Source of the DNA: Hypericibacter adhaerens | GTDB taxonomy: Bacteria; Pseudomonadota; Alphaproteobacteria; Dongiales; Dongiaceae | Assembly (NCBI RefSeq): GCF_008728835.1 | Contig: NZ_CP042582.1 | Span: forward strand, 3,065,001 to 3,129,000 | Direction of reading: 5' to 3' | Length of the DNA: 64,000 nucleotides | In this document: positions 46,567-55,800 of the stretch, one piece after another | Position numbering within the stretch: the stretch's first letter is position 1 | How the letters are laid out: each line of letters begins with the position of its first letter | Position numbers and translations under genes: made by a program | Notes under the pieces: model-generated | The model's input: the letters and a program-made list of their open reading frames with translations, nothing else | The model's database searches: none | What the model was told of the DNA's origin: nothing

Positions 46567-47973
46567 ATGAATTCGAAGGGCATCGCCCCGCAAACCCCTA
46601 TCGGTGCCGCGCCGGAAGAGGCCGAGCGCTTCCTCGCCGCGCATCCCGAGATCGCCGGCATCGATCTCGTCCTGACCGATCCGGGCGGGGTCATGCGCGG
46701 CAAGAACATCCGCCGCGAAGAGCTGCTCGCGATCTATCGCCATGGCCGCTACATGCCGGGCTCGATCCTGAGCCTCGACATCACCGGCGAGGATGTCGAG
46801 GAGACCAACCTGGTCTGGGTCGATGGCGATGCGGACCGCCTCTGCCATCCCGTGCCGGGCACGCTGCTGCCCGCCCCCTGGCGCACCGAGGAGCCGACCG
46901 CCCAGGTGCTCCTCACCATGCACGAGCTGGACGGGCGGCCCTATCACGCCGATCCGCGCCATGTGCTGGAGCGGGTGGTGAAGCGCTTCACCGACCAGGG
47001 CCTGACGCCGGTGATGGCGGTCGAGCTCGAATTCTACCTGCTCGATCCGACGCCCGGCCCCGACGGGCGGCCGCGCCCCGCCCTCCTCCCCGGCTCGGGC
47101 CAGCGCCCACGCCATATCGAGGTCTACGACGTCAACATCCTGGGCGAGATGTGGCCGGTCTTCGCCGAGATCCACGCCTGCGCCAAGGCGCAAGGGCTGC
47201 CGGCACAGACCGTGATCCACGAATATTCGCCGGGTCAGTGGGAGATCACGCTGCATCATCGCGCCGACGCGATGCGCGCGGTCGACGAAGGCCTGATGTT
47301 CAAGCGCCTCATCCGCGGTGTCGCCGCCAAGCACGGGATGCAGGCCTGCTTCATGGCGAAGCCTTTCGCGGGCCGCGCCGGCTCGGGCATGCATATCCAT
47401 CTGAGCCTCGCCGACAAGGACGGCAACAATCTCTTCGCCGATGGCGACAAGCCCGAAGGCAGCGCGCTGCTGCGCCACACCATCGGCGGCATGGCCGAGA
47501 CGATGGCCGACGCGATGCTGGTCTACGCGCCCAACGCCAATTCCTATCGCCGCTTCCGGCGCACCTCCTATGCCCCGGTGGCGCCGACCTGGGGCATCAA
47601 CAACCGCTCGGTGGGCCTGCGCATCCCGGCGGGGCCCGGCTTCTCGCGCCATATCGAGCATCGCCCCTCGGGTGCCGACGCCAATCCCTATCTCGCGGTC
47701 GCCATGGCGCTGGCCGGCGCGCATTACGGCATCGAGCGCAAGATCGATCCGGGCCCGCCCATCACCGGCAACGGCTATGAGCAGGCGAAGCCCGGAGCCT
47801 TGCCGCAGCATTGGCCCCACGCCATCGAGCGCGCCGAGCGCTCCGCCTTCCTCAAGGAGTATCTCGGCAAGGACTTCTTCGAGGTCTTCCTCGCGATCAA
47901 GCGCGCCGAGCTCGACCGGTTCATGGCCGAGGTGACCGAGCTCGATTACCAGTGGTATCTGCGCACGACCTGA
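46567..47973 (+). CDS. Glutamine-synthetase-like gamma-glutamyl ligase (PuuA-type)
   Basis: The 468-residue protein has the glutamine synthetase fold. The N-terminal DLVLTDPGGVMRGKNI, MAVELEFYLLDPTPG with the metal acids, GSGMHIHLSL and NSYRRFRRTSYAPVAPTWG followed by NNRSVGLRIP are all present. It lacks the adenylylation tyrosine loop of ordinary GlnA and resembles gamma-glutamylpolyamine synthetases. It would join glutamate to an amine using ATP. Coupled to an aminotransferase, it may build or open a gamma-glutamyl-linked route; the amine is unknown. Confidence 0.88.
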   Translation: MNSKGIAPQTPIGAAPEEAERFLAAHPEIAGIDLVLTDPGGVMRGKNIRREELLAIYRHGRYMPGSILSLDITGEDVEETNLVWVDGDADRLCHPVPGTLLPAPWRTEEPTAQVLLTMHELDGRPYHADPRHVLERVVKRFTDQGLTPVMAVELEFYLLDPTPGPDGRPRPALLPGSGQRPRHIEVYDVNILGEMWPVFAEIHACAKAQGLPAQTVIHEYSPGQWEITLHHRADAMRAVDEGLMFKRLIRGVAAKHGMQACFMAKPFAGRAGSGMHIHLSLADKDGNNLFADGDKPEGSALLRHTIGGMAETMADAMLVYAPNANSYRRFRRTSYAPVAPTWGINNRSVGLRIPAGPGFSRHIEHRPSGADANPYLAVAMALAGAHYGIERKIDPGPPITGNGYEQAKPGALPQHWPHAIERAERSAFLKEYLGKDFFEVFLAIKRAELDRFMAEVTELDYQWYLRTT

Positions 47974-48226
47974 CGCGAAGGCTGTCCCAGGCCCGCTGAC
48001 GACGGCGCCGTCGCCTCGATGTGGCGCCGCGGTGGCGCAGAGTTCGGATCGCCGATCGGCTGATCGCGCAAAATCTGCATGCGGGCCGCCCGCATATCGC
48101 AAGGGACAGGGCGGGAAATCGCCTTATCCTGAATCCGGTTCCTTCCCGGAATCCGGAAACGGCGGCGTCTCTGCCTGCGCCACGTTTCTTGCCGCCCTCG
48201 CATTCGACCGCCAGGAGAACACCGCC

Positions 48227-49078
48227 ATGTCCCTTCACCCCGCCCTTCGACCCGGCGCCACCGCGGTCATCACCGGCGCCGCGAGCGGCATCGGCCTCGC
48301 CATGGCGAAGCGCGCCGCCTCGTTCGGCATGAAGGTCTGCCTGGCCGATCTCGGTGGCGAGCGCCTCGACCGCGCGGCGGCGGAGGTGGCGGCGGCCGCG
48401 AACGGCAAGGTCGCGGTGCGGGCGGTGCCGACCGATGTCAGCCGGCTCGAGGAGGTGCAGCGTCTCCGGGAGATCGCCTATCGCGATCTCGGCGAGATCG
48501 GCCTGCTGATGAACAATGCGGGCGTCGGCGACGGTGGCGGCCCCTGGGAGCATTACGAGCGCTGGCGTCGCGTCCTGGAGATCAATCTCTGGGGCGTGAT
48601 CAACGGCGTGCAGAGCTTCGCGCCGGCGATGATCGCGCAGGGCACGCCCGCCGCCATCGTCAATACCGGCTCCAAGCAGGGCATCACCACGCCGCCCGGC
48701 GACACCGCCTACAATGTGAGCAAGGCCGGCGTGAAGGTGCTGACCGAGGCCGTCGCGCATGAGCTGCGCGGCATCGAGAACTGCCGCGTGACGGCCCATC
48801 TGCTGGTGCCCGGCTTCACCTTCACCGGCATCACGGGGCTGGCCGAGAAGCCGGCCGCGGCCTGGAGCGCCGACCAGGTCGTGGATTTCCTGCTGCCCGC
48901 CATGGCCCGGGGCGACTTCTACATCCTCTGTCCCGACAACGATGTCACGCGCGCCATCGACAACAAGCGGATCCGCTGGGCGGCCGAGGATATCATCGAG
49001 AACCGGCCCGCGCTCTCGCGCTGGCACCCCGACTACAAGGCGGCCTTCGCGGCCTTCATGCAGCGGAAGGACGGCTGA
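48227..49078 (+). CDS. Short-chain dehydrogenase/reductase (SDR)
   Basis: The 283-residue SDR has TGAASGIG, the NNAGVG loop, the catalytic Ser in VNTGSKQG and YNVSK. It is longer than the average classical SDR, with a C-terminal extension of about 30 residues (ENRPALSRWHPDYKAAF). AGGAG precedes the ATG at 48227. The frame extends upstream to 48032 but has no ribosome site. It ends two bases before the GST-like start. It probably oxidises an alcohol in the same pathway. Confidence 0.9.
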   Translation: MSLHPALRPGATAVITGAASGIGLAMAKRAASFGMKVCLADLGGERLDRAAAEVAAAANGKVAVRAVPTDVSRLEEVQRLREIAYRDLGEIGLLMNNAGVGDGGGPWEHYERWRRVLEINLWGVINGVQSFAPAMIAQGTPAAIVNTGSKQGITTPPGDTAYNVSKAGVKVLTEAVAHELRGIENCRVTAHLLVPGFTFTGITGLAEKPAAAWSADQVVDFLLPAMARGDFYILCPDNDVTRAIDNKRIRWAAEDIIENRPALSRWHPDYKAAFAAFMQRKDG

Positions 49079-49079
49079 G

Positions 49080-49805
49080 ATGCGCTACGAGCTCTATTAC
49101 TGGCCTTCGATCCAGGGGCGCGGCGAGTTCGTCAGGCTCACGCTGGAGGAAGCGGGCGCCGACTATGTCGATGTGGCAACCCAATCGGGACCGCGAGGCG
49201 GTGTTCCGGCGCTGCTGCGCTTTCTCGACGGCCGGTCGATCCAGCATCCGCCCTTCGCGCCGCCCTTCCTCAAGGCGGGGCGGCTGGTGATCGGCCAGAC
49301 CGCCAACATCCTGCTCTATCTGGGCGAGCGCCACGGCCTGGCGCCGGAGACCGAATCCGGCCGGCTCTGGATCCACCAGCTGCAGCTCACCATGGCGGAT
49401 CTGGTCCAGGAGGTGCACGACACGCACCACCCCATCTCGACCAACTTCTACTATGAGGACCAGCGGATGGAGGCGCGGCGGCGCGCCCATGACTTCGTCC
49501 GCACGCGGATCCCGAAATATCTGGGCTATTTCGAGAAGATCCTCGCCCGTGGCCGGAAGAGCACGAGCTATCTGGGCGGCCCGTCCCTGAGCTATGCCGA
49601 CCTGTCCCTGTTCCAGCTGGTCGAGGGGTTGCGTTACGCCTTCCCGCGCGCCATGGCGCGCATCGAGCGGAAATGCCGCCATGCGATCGATCTCCACGAT
49701 CGCATCGCCGCCCGGCCGCGAATCGCCGCCTATCTGGCCTCGGACCGGCGGCCGCCCTTCAACGAGGAAGGCATCTTCCGGCATTATCGCGAGCTGGATG
49801 TCTGA
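49080..49805 (+). CDS. Glutathione S-transferase-like protein
   Basis: The 241-residue protein has a thioredoxin-fold N-terminus MRYELYYWPSIQGRGEFVRLTLEEAG (MRYELYYWPSIQGRGEF), a Tyr-type active site, and an all-helical C-terminus with LSYADLSLFQLVEGL. The cis-Pro is in GVPALLRF. Family members conjugate or reduce electrophiles with glutathione. It follows the SDR directly and is 24 bases before the methyltransferase gene, so it belongs to the same operon. Confidence 0.87.
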   Translation: MRYELYYWPSIQGRGEFVRLTLEEAGADYVDVATQSGPRGGVPALLRFLDGRSIQHPPFAPPFLKAGRLVIGQTANILLYLGERHGLAPETESGRLWIHQLQLTMADLVQEVHDTHHPISTNFYYEDQRMEARRRAHDFVRTRIPKYLGYFEKILARGRKSTSYLGGPSLSYADLSLFQLVEGLRYAFPRAMARIERKCRHAIDLHDRIAARPRIAAYLASDRRPPFNEEGIFRHYRELDV

Positions 49806-49829
49806 CCGCAGGGCACAAGGAACGACAGC

Positions 49830-50690
49830 ATGACCGCCATGAAATCCGATCCGCGCAATACGGAGCAGGCCGACTACTGGAACGGCCAGGGCGGCCAGCA
49901 TTGGATCAAGATGCAGGAGATGTGGGACATCGTCCTGGGTCCCGTCGCCATGGCGACGCTCGAGCGCGCGGCGGTCAAACCCGGCGAATGGGTGGTCGAT
50001 ATCGGCTGCGGCTGCGGCGGCACCACGCTCGAGCTGGGCCAGGCGGTCGGCCGCACCGGCCATGTGCTGGGCCTCGACATCTCGGCGCCGATGCTGGCCC
50101 GCGCGGGCGAGCGCCTGCCGGCCGGAATCCCCATCGAGCTGCAGGTGGCCGATGCCACCACCTTTCCCCTGCCGCCGGGCCGCTTCGATCTGCTGTTCTC
50201 GCGCTTCGGCGTCATGTTCTTCGCCGAGCCGGCGCGCGCCTTCGCCAATCTGCGCCGCGGGCTGAAGCCGAAAGGACGCCTCGCCTTCTCCTGCTTTCGC
50301 GATTCCAAGCTGAACCCCTGGATGACATTGCCGCTCCAGGCCGCCTATGAGCATGTGCCGCCGCTGCCCAAGCTCGGCCCCGAGGATCCCAGCCCCTTCG
50401 CCTTCGCGAGCGAAGAGCGGGTGCACCGCATCCTGACCGAGGCGGGCTTCAGCGACATCCGGATGGAGCCGGTCGACCTCGCCTTCGACATTGCCGCGGG
50501 GCGCGGGCTCGAGACGGCCGTCGCCGCCACGCTCGAGATCGGCGCCACCGCGCGCGCGGTCGAGGGCCGGCCGCAAGCCGTGCGCGACGCGGTCGCCGCT
50601 TCCGTGAAGAAGGCCCTCGCGCCTTATCGGAAGGACCTGTCGGTGCCGCTGCCCGCCGCGATTTGGATCGTGACGGCGATCAATTCCTGA
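49830..50690 (+). CDS. SAM-dependent class I methyltransferase
   Basis: The 286-residue protein has the SAM motif VVDIGCGCGGTTLELGQAVG (motif I, split VVDIGCGCG / GTTLELGQ), the acidic LGLDIS, a DATTFPLPPGRFD motif II and a LLFSRFGVMFFAEPARA motif. It is probably a small-molecule methyltransferase of the UbiE/MmaA type. It closes the rightward cluster and faces the leftward sulfide locus 23 bases away. Substrate unknown. Confidence 0.88.
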   Translation: MTAMKSDPRNTEQADYWNGQGGQHWIKMQEMWDIVLGPVAMATLERAAVKPGEWVVDIGCGCGGTTLELGQAVGRTGHVLGLDISAPMLARAGERLPAGIPIELQVADATTFPLPPGRFDLLFSRFGVMFFAEPARAFANLRRGLKPKGRLAFSCFRDSKLNPWMTLPLQAAYEHVPPLPKLGPEDPSPFAFASEERVHRILTEAGFSDIRMEPVDLAFDIAAGRGLETAVAATLEIGATARAVEGRPQAVRDAVAASVKKALAPYRKDLSVPLPAAIWIVTAINS

Positions 50691-50712
50691 AGCGCCCGCA
50701 AGCGCCGCTCGA

Positions 50713-51270
50713 TCAGGCCGTCAGCGGATCGCCGCCGCCGGCACGGCGGTTCCATGGCATAAGGGAAAGAAGGCGCGCCAGGCCGCAATAGCCGGTGATG
50801 CCCGCGAACATCAGGCCGGCGCCGACGAAGCCGCTCATCAGCATGAACCAGGGCGAAACCGTCGCCGCCAGCAGCACGCCCAGGAAAACCAGACTGCCGG
50901 CAGCAATCTGGACCTGACGCTGCAGCTCGATCGGCGCCGAGCGGTCGAACAGCACCGGCAAGCCCGACCGCTTCCAAGCCTCGATCCCGCCGGCCAGCAT
51001 CCGGGCCTCGCCATCCACCTTGGCGGCCAGCCGGCCCGCCTGCGCGGCCGTGCGCTGGCCGCTCTTGCAATGGAACACGGTGATCTTGCCGGGCGGGATC
51101 CGGGCGGGCCAGCTTCCATCGTCCAGTTTCGACAGCGGGATCGAGCGCGCGCCGGGAATGCGCTCCCGGGCATGTTCCGAAGGTTCGCGGATATCGATCA
51201 GGATCGCGCTTCCCTGTTTCAGCGCCGCATCGAGATCGCGCGGGTCGATGGGTTTCAGCGAATCAGTCAT
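50713..51270 (-). CDS. YgaP-like rhodanese with DUF2892 membrane domain
   Basis: The 185-residue protein has an N-terminal rhodanese domain with the active-site Cys68 in HCKSGQRT, then two C-terminal membrane helices (GSLVFLGVLLAATVSPWFMLM and GFVGAGLMFAGITGYCGL, each cited from the visible run) of the DUF2892 type. YgaP in other bacteria is an inner-membrane sulfurtransferase. The gene starts with ATGA overlapping the end of the ArsR-type regulator. It should move sulfane sulfur at the membrane during persulfide detoxification. Confidence 0.9.
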   Translation of the reverse strand: MTDSLKPIDPRDLDAALKQGSAILIDIREPSEHARERIPGARSIPLSKLDDGSWPARIPPGKITVFHCKSGQRTAAQAGRLAAKVDGEARMLAGGIEAWKRSGLPVLFDRSAPIELQRQVQIAAGSLVFLGVLLAATVSPWFMLMSGFVGAGLMFAGITGYCGLARLLSLMPWNRRAGGGDPLTA

Positions 51271-51611
51271 GATGCGGTCCTCCGGGACTTGGCACCGGGC
51301 GGCGGGCAGAAGATCGCGGCCAGCGTGGTGATGAGCCGCACCGCGTCCGGGCTCGTGAGGCGGTAGAAGATGGTCTGGGCTTGGCGCCGGGTGCCGACGA
51401 TACCGTCCGCCCGCAGCCGGGCCAGATGCTGCGACAGGGCCGAAGGCTGCAAGCCGATGAGATCGCACAGCTCCCCCACCGACTTCTCGCCCTCGCCCAA
51501 GCGGCAGAGAATCATCAGCCGGTGCTCGTTTGCGATCGCACGCAGGAAACGGGCCGCGGCCGACGCCTTGGCCTCGAACTCAGCCCGATCCAGCTTCTGC
51601 AAGGCGCGCAT
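51267..51611 (-). CDS. bigR: ArsR-family persulfide-responsive repressor (BigR/SqrR type)
   Basis: The 114-residue winged-helix regulator has ALSQHLARLRADGIVGTRRQAQTIFYRL (in parts SALSQHLARLRADGIV, TRRQAQTIFYRL). Its two key cysteines, Cys36 in LMILCRLGEGE and Cys102 in AIFCPPPG, are 66 residues apart, as in BigR and SqrR, where they form a polysulfide bridge that releases DNA. AAGGA lies six bases before the ATG at 51611; an ATG two codons earlier lacks space. It is divergent from the persulfide dioxygenase gene and coupled to the rhodanese. Confidence 0.9.
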   Translation of the reverse strand: MRALQKLDRAEFEAKASAAARFLRAIANEHRLMILCRLGEGEKSVGELCDLIGLQPSALSQHLARLRADGIVGTRRQAQTIFYRLTSPDAVRLITTLAAIFCPPPGAKSRRTAS

Positions 51612-51629
51612 CGGCATTCCTTATTTCAG

Positions 51630-51658
51630 TTGACGCTAAATTAGAGAATGCTTAAGTG
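51630..51658 (+). promoter_or_regulatory. Divergent promoter and probable BigR/SqrR operator
   Basis: TTGACG (51630-51635), 17 bases and TAAGTG (51653-51658) give a promoter for the dioxygenase gene. CTAAATTAG at 51636-51644 is a perfect palindrome in the spacer, inside an AT-rich stretch typical of BigR sites. Binding would block both divergent units. Confidence 0.5.
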
Positions 51659-51686
51659 AAGATCAAGCCCCCCGACAGGTGACGCC

Positions 51687-52547
51687 ATGAATCCGACCGT
51701 CCAGGCCTTCTTCCACGAACCGACCTTCACGGTCTCCTATCTCGTGACCGACCCGGAGAGCCGCAAAGCCGCCGTCATCGATCCGGTGCTGGATTTCGAC
51801 CCCAAGTCGGGGCGCACCGGCCACCGATCGGCCGACGCGATCCTGGCGGCCGTGTCGGCGGCGAAAGCCGAGCTCGTCTGGATCCTCGAGACCCATGTCC
51901 ATGCCGATCACCTGAGCGCCGCGGGATACCTCAAGTCGAAGTCGGGCGGCCGCACCGGCATCGGTGCCGCGGTCAACACGGTCCAGCGCTTCTTCAAGCC
52001 GGTCTTCAACGCCGCCGATCTCGAACCCGACGGCAGGCAGTTCGACCGGCTCTTCGGCGACGGCGACCGCTTCCCGATCGGCGCGCTGGAGGCGCAGGTC
52101 CTGCACACGCCCGGCCATACGCCCGCCTGCATCAGCTATCTCGTCGGCGATGCCGTGTTCGTCGGCGACACGCTGTTCATGCCCGACTACGGCACCGCGC
52201 GCTGCGACTTTCCCGGCGGCAGCGCGCGCACGCTCTACCGGTCGATCCGCCGCCTGCTGTCGCTGCCGGCGCAGACGCGCATGTTCCTCTGCCACGACTA
52301 CAAGGCGCCCGGCCGCAATCATTTCGTGTGGGAAACGACCGTCGCAGCGCAGCGGGCCCAGAACCTCCATATCCATGACGGCATTACCGAGGACGAGTTT
52401 GTCGCCATGCGCGAGACCCGCGACAAAACGCTCGACATGCCGGCGCTGATTCTCCCCTCGATCCAGGTCAATATGCGCGGCGGCGAGCTGCCGCCGGCCG
52501 AGGACAACGGCACGGTCTATCTGCGGATCCCGCTGAATCGCCTCTGA
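51687..52547 (+). CDS. Persulfide dioxygenase-like MBL-fold protein (BLH-type)
   Basis: The 286-residue protein has the MBL motif THVHADHLSA with His70, His72, Asp74 and His75, then HTPGHTPACISY, VGDTLFMPDYGTARCDF and FLCHDY. It is of the ETHE1/Blh persulfide-dioxygenase group, which oxidises glutathione persulfide to sulfite with one iron. It lies opposite the bigR gene and across a shared promoter, so it should be induced by polysulfide together with the rhodanese. A membrane sulfite or sulfide:quinone enzyme is not in view. Confidence 0.9.
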   Translation: MNPTVQAFFHEPTFTVSYLVTDPESRKAAVIDPVLDFDPKSGRTGHRSADAILAAVSAAKAELVWILETHVHADHLSAAGYLKSKSGGRTGIGAAVNTVQRFFKPVFNAADLEPDGRQFDRLFGDGDRFPIGALEAQVLHTPGHTPACISYLVGDAVFVGDTLFMPDYGTARCDFPGGSARTLYRSIRRLLSLPAQTRMFLCHDYKAPGRNHFVWETTVAAQRAQNLHIHDGITEDEFVAMRETRDKTLDMPALILPSIQVNMRGGELPPAEDNGTVYLRIPLNRL

Positions 52548-52819
52548 TTTTCCTGATGCCGGCCGGCGCGGCCGCGTTGGAGCCTCGATAAAGCCGAACC
52601 GTTCCGGCGCCCTGGCCGCGATTAATCAATCTTTACTAAATCTTGTCAGACTGGCCGATCGACAAGCGCGGCAGGAGTCTCTCTCGGCTCCCGAGGGGCC
52701 GCGACCCGTGTCGTGGGCGGCGCGCGCCCCGGGACGGTGTCCTTTCTGCGCCTTTGCGACAGGCCTTTTGGGGGAAGGCCTCACGTCCAGACCCGAGTTG
52801 AAAAAGATACCCGCTGACG

Positions 52820-55800
52820 ATGCGACCACAGTCGATGCTGCCCAACCCGATCGCGCCCAAGCCCATGGCGTCCATTGACGCTCCGGCCAAGGCCGCGCTG
52901 CCCAGCGAGACGGCGGCGGAGATCATGCTGCGCCGGGCGCAGCGCATCGGCCGCCTCGCCTTCTGGCACTTGTCCGGGCCTACGGACGACGCCGGGTTGC
53001 GGATGAACTGCACCTACTCGGATGGCATCGAGCAGATCTTCGGCTGCAATCCCGCTCTCAGCACGCTCGACTTCGTGGAGCGCTTCATCCATCCGGAGGA
53101 CCAGGAGCGGACGCGCTCCATCTTTCTGCGGTTCCGGCGCCGCCAGCTGCTCCAGTATGCGATCGAGTACCGCATCCGCCACCTGTCCGGCGGCTGGCAC
53201 CTGATCCACGAGACGGGCGAATGGGAGCTTTCGCCGGAAGGCAAGCCGGTTGCCGCCGCCGGCGTCATCCAGGACATCACCGATCGCAGCCAGCTCGAAG
53301 CCCGGTTGCACCAGAGCGAAACCCTGCTCGCGTCCGCGCAGCGCATGGCCAGGATCGGCACCTGGCATTGGGTGGCGACAAGCCGGAATCCCTACTCGTT
53401 CGAAGGCCGCTACCATCACTCGCAGGAAGTCGCCGATATCTTCGGCGTCACCATTCCCGAGCTCGACATCCCGCCGCAGCGGTTCCTGGAACGCTTCGTC
53501 CATCCCGACGACCGGCAGCGCCTGATGGACATGTGGCAGCTCTTCCGCAGCCCCGGCCGACCCAACCTGGAAATCACCTACCGGGCCCGGCGCGCCGACG
53601 GCGCCTGGCGGACCTTGCGCGAGTTCGCCAGTTGGGAGCGCGGCCGCGACGGCGGGCTGAACGGCGTTGCCGGCATCGTCGAGGACATCACCGACCGGCT
53701 CGAAACCCAGGTGACCGATCGCCAGCGCTCGGCCATGCTCGCCCGGGCCCAGCGCATGGCCAAGCTCGGAACCTGGATCTGGCGCTGCGGGCCCGATGGC
53801 GACGGCCCCGGGGAAGCGATCGAATTCTCGCCGGAAGCGGCCGAGATCCACGGCGTCACGGCCGCGGAGCTGTCGGTCGGCGGCCGGGAATATGCCGCCC
53901 GCTTCGTCCATCCCGACGACCGGGACGAATTCACCGCGACCCTGGCCCGGTTCGTCAATCGGGAGATCGAGACCTATTCGCTGCAGTTCCGCATCCGCCA
54001 CGTCTCGGGCGAATGGCGCACCGTTCTCGAGGTGGCGGAGTGGGATTATTCCTCGGACGGGATTCCGACCGGCACCACCGGCGTGATGCAGGACATCACC
54101 GAGCGGCTCGCCGTCGAGGAATCCGCCCGCCGCAACGCGACGCAGATCCGGCGCGCGCAGCAGATCGCCAGGATCGGCCACTGGCAGTGGTCGAAAGGCG
54201 CCTGGGACGGAACCGACGTCCGCATCATGGACTGGTCGGATTCCGCCGCCGAGATCCACGGCGTCGACAAGTCGGCCCTGCAGATCACCACGCGCGAATA
54301 TCTCAAGCGCTTCGTCCATCCCGATGACCGGCGCCATGTCGCCGACACCTATCGCCGCTTCAGCCTGCACGAGATCGAGCGCTACACCATCGAGTTCCGG
54401 ATCAGGAACGGAGCCGACGGCTGGACTCATCTGCGCGAGATCACGGAATGGGACTACGATTCTGCCGGCCGCCCGGTCTCGGCGACAGGCGCCATCCAGG
54501 ACATCACCGATCAGATCCACAGCAAGCGCGCGCTCGACCGCAGCGAGGATCTGCTGGAGCGGGCGCAGCGGATCGCCAAGCTCGCCTATTGGCATTGGCA
54601 TGGCGACCCGGATCTGGAGGATCCGGGCACGGCGCCGCATCTCTACTCCTCCTTGATCACGGAGATCTTCGGGGTCGATCTCACGGCGATGGAGCTGACC
54701 GACGAGCAGTATGTCGAGCGCTTCGTCCATCCCGACGATCGCCGGCGGTTCGGGCAGGTGCTCAGGGACTTCTCCGCGCGCAGGCTGAAATCCTTCGCCT
54801 CCGAATATCGGATCCGCCATGCCGACGGCAGGTGGCGAACCGTGATCGATACCGGCGAATGGGAGTACGGTCCCGACGGACGGCCCATCAGCGCCTCGGG
54901 GGCCATCCAGGACATCACGGAATGGGCCGAAACCGATCGTGCCCTGCAGCGCAGCGAGCAGTTCCTGGCGCGTGCCCAGCAGATCGCCAAGCTCGCCTAC
55001 TGGCATTGGGCGCTCGACCCGTCACTGCCGAACCCGTACAGCGCGCCCTATGTCTATTCGCCTTCCATCGTCGAGATGTTCGGCGTCGCCCCGGAAGACC
55101 TGAACGGCAGCGACGACGAGCTGATCGACCGGTTCGTGCATCCCGCCGACCGCGAACGGGTGCGCGAGACCTACCGGGAGTTCGACGCCGAAAGGACACA
55201 GTCCTACGCCATCGAGTATCGCGCGCGGCATGGGATCACCGGGGAATGGCGAACGGTATTCGACACGGGCGAGTGGGATCGCGACGCGGACGGCAAGGTC
55301 ACGGGAGCATCGGGCGCCCTCCAGGACATCACCGACCGCAGCAATGCGGAAACCGCGCTGCGGCAAAGCGAGAAGCTGCTCAGCCGCGCCCAGCAGGTGG
55401 CCAAGCTCGGCCACTGGCGCTGGCGGCCCGCCCCCGGCAGCACTGACTGGCACGACGGCGAGATTTCCTATTCCGACACCGCCGCGGCGATCTACGGCGT
55501 CCGGCCGCGGGATCTTGTGGTTCCCGACCGGCAGTTCGTCATCCGGTTCGTCCATCCGGACGATCGCGAGCGGATCCAGGACATCTATGACCGGTTCTTC
55601 ATCGAGGGCGAGCGCCGCTACGAGGCCGAGTACCGCATCCGTCACGGCGAGAAGGAATGGCGCTGGATCCACGAGATCGCCGAGTGGGACACGGATGGCG
55701 CGACCGGCGTGATCCTCGACATCACGGGGCGGGTCGAATCCGACCTGGCGCTGCGCGACAGCGAGGCGCTCCTGATCCGCGCCCAGCGGACCGCGCGCGT

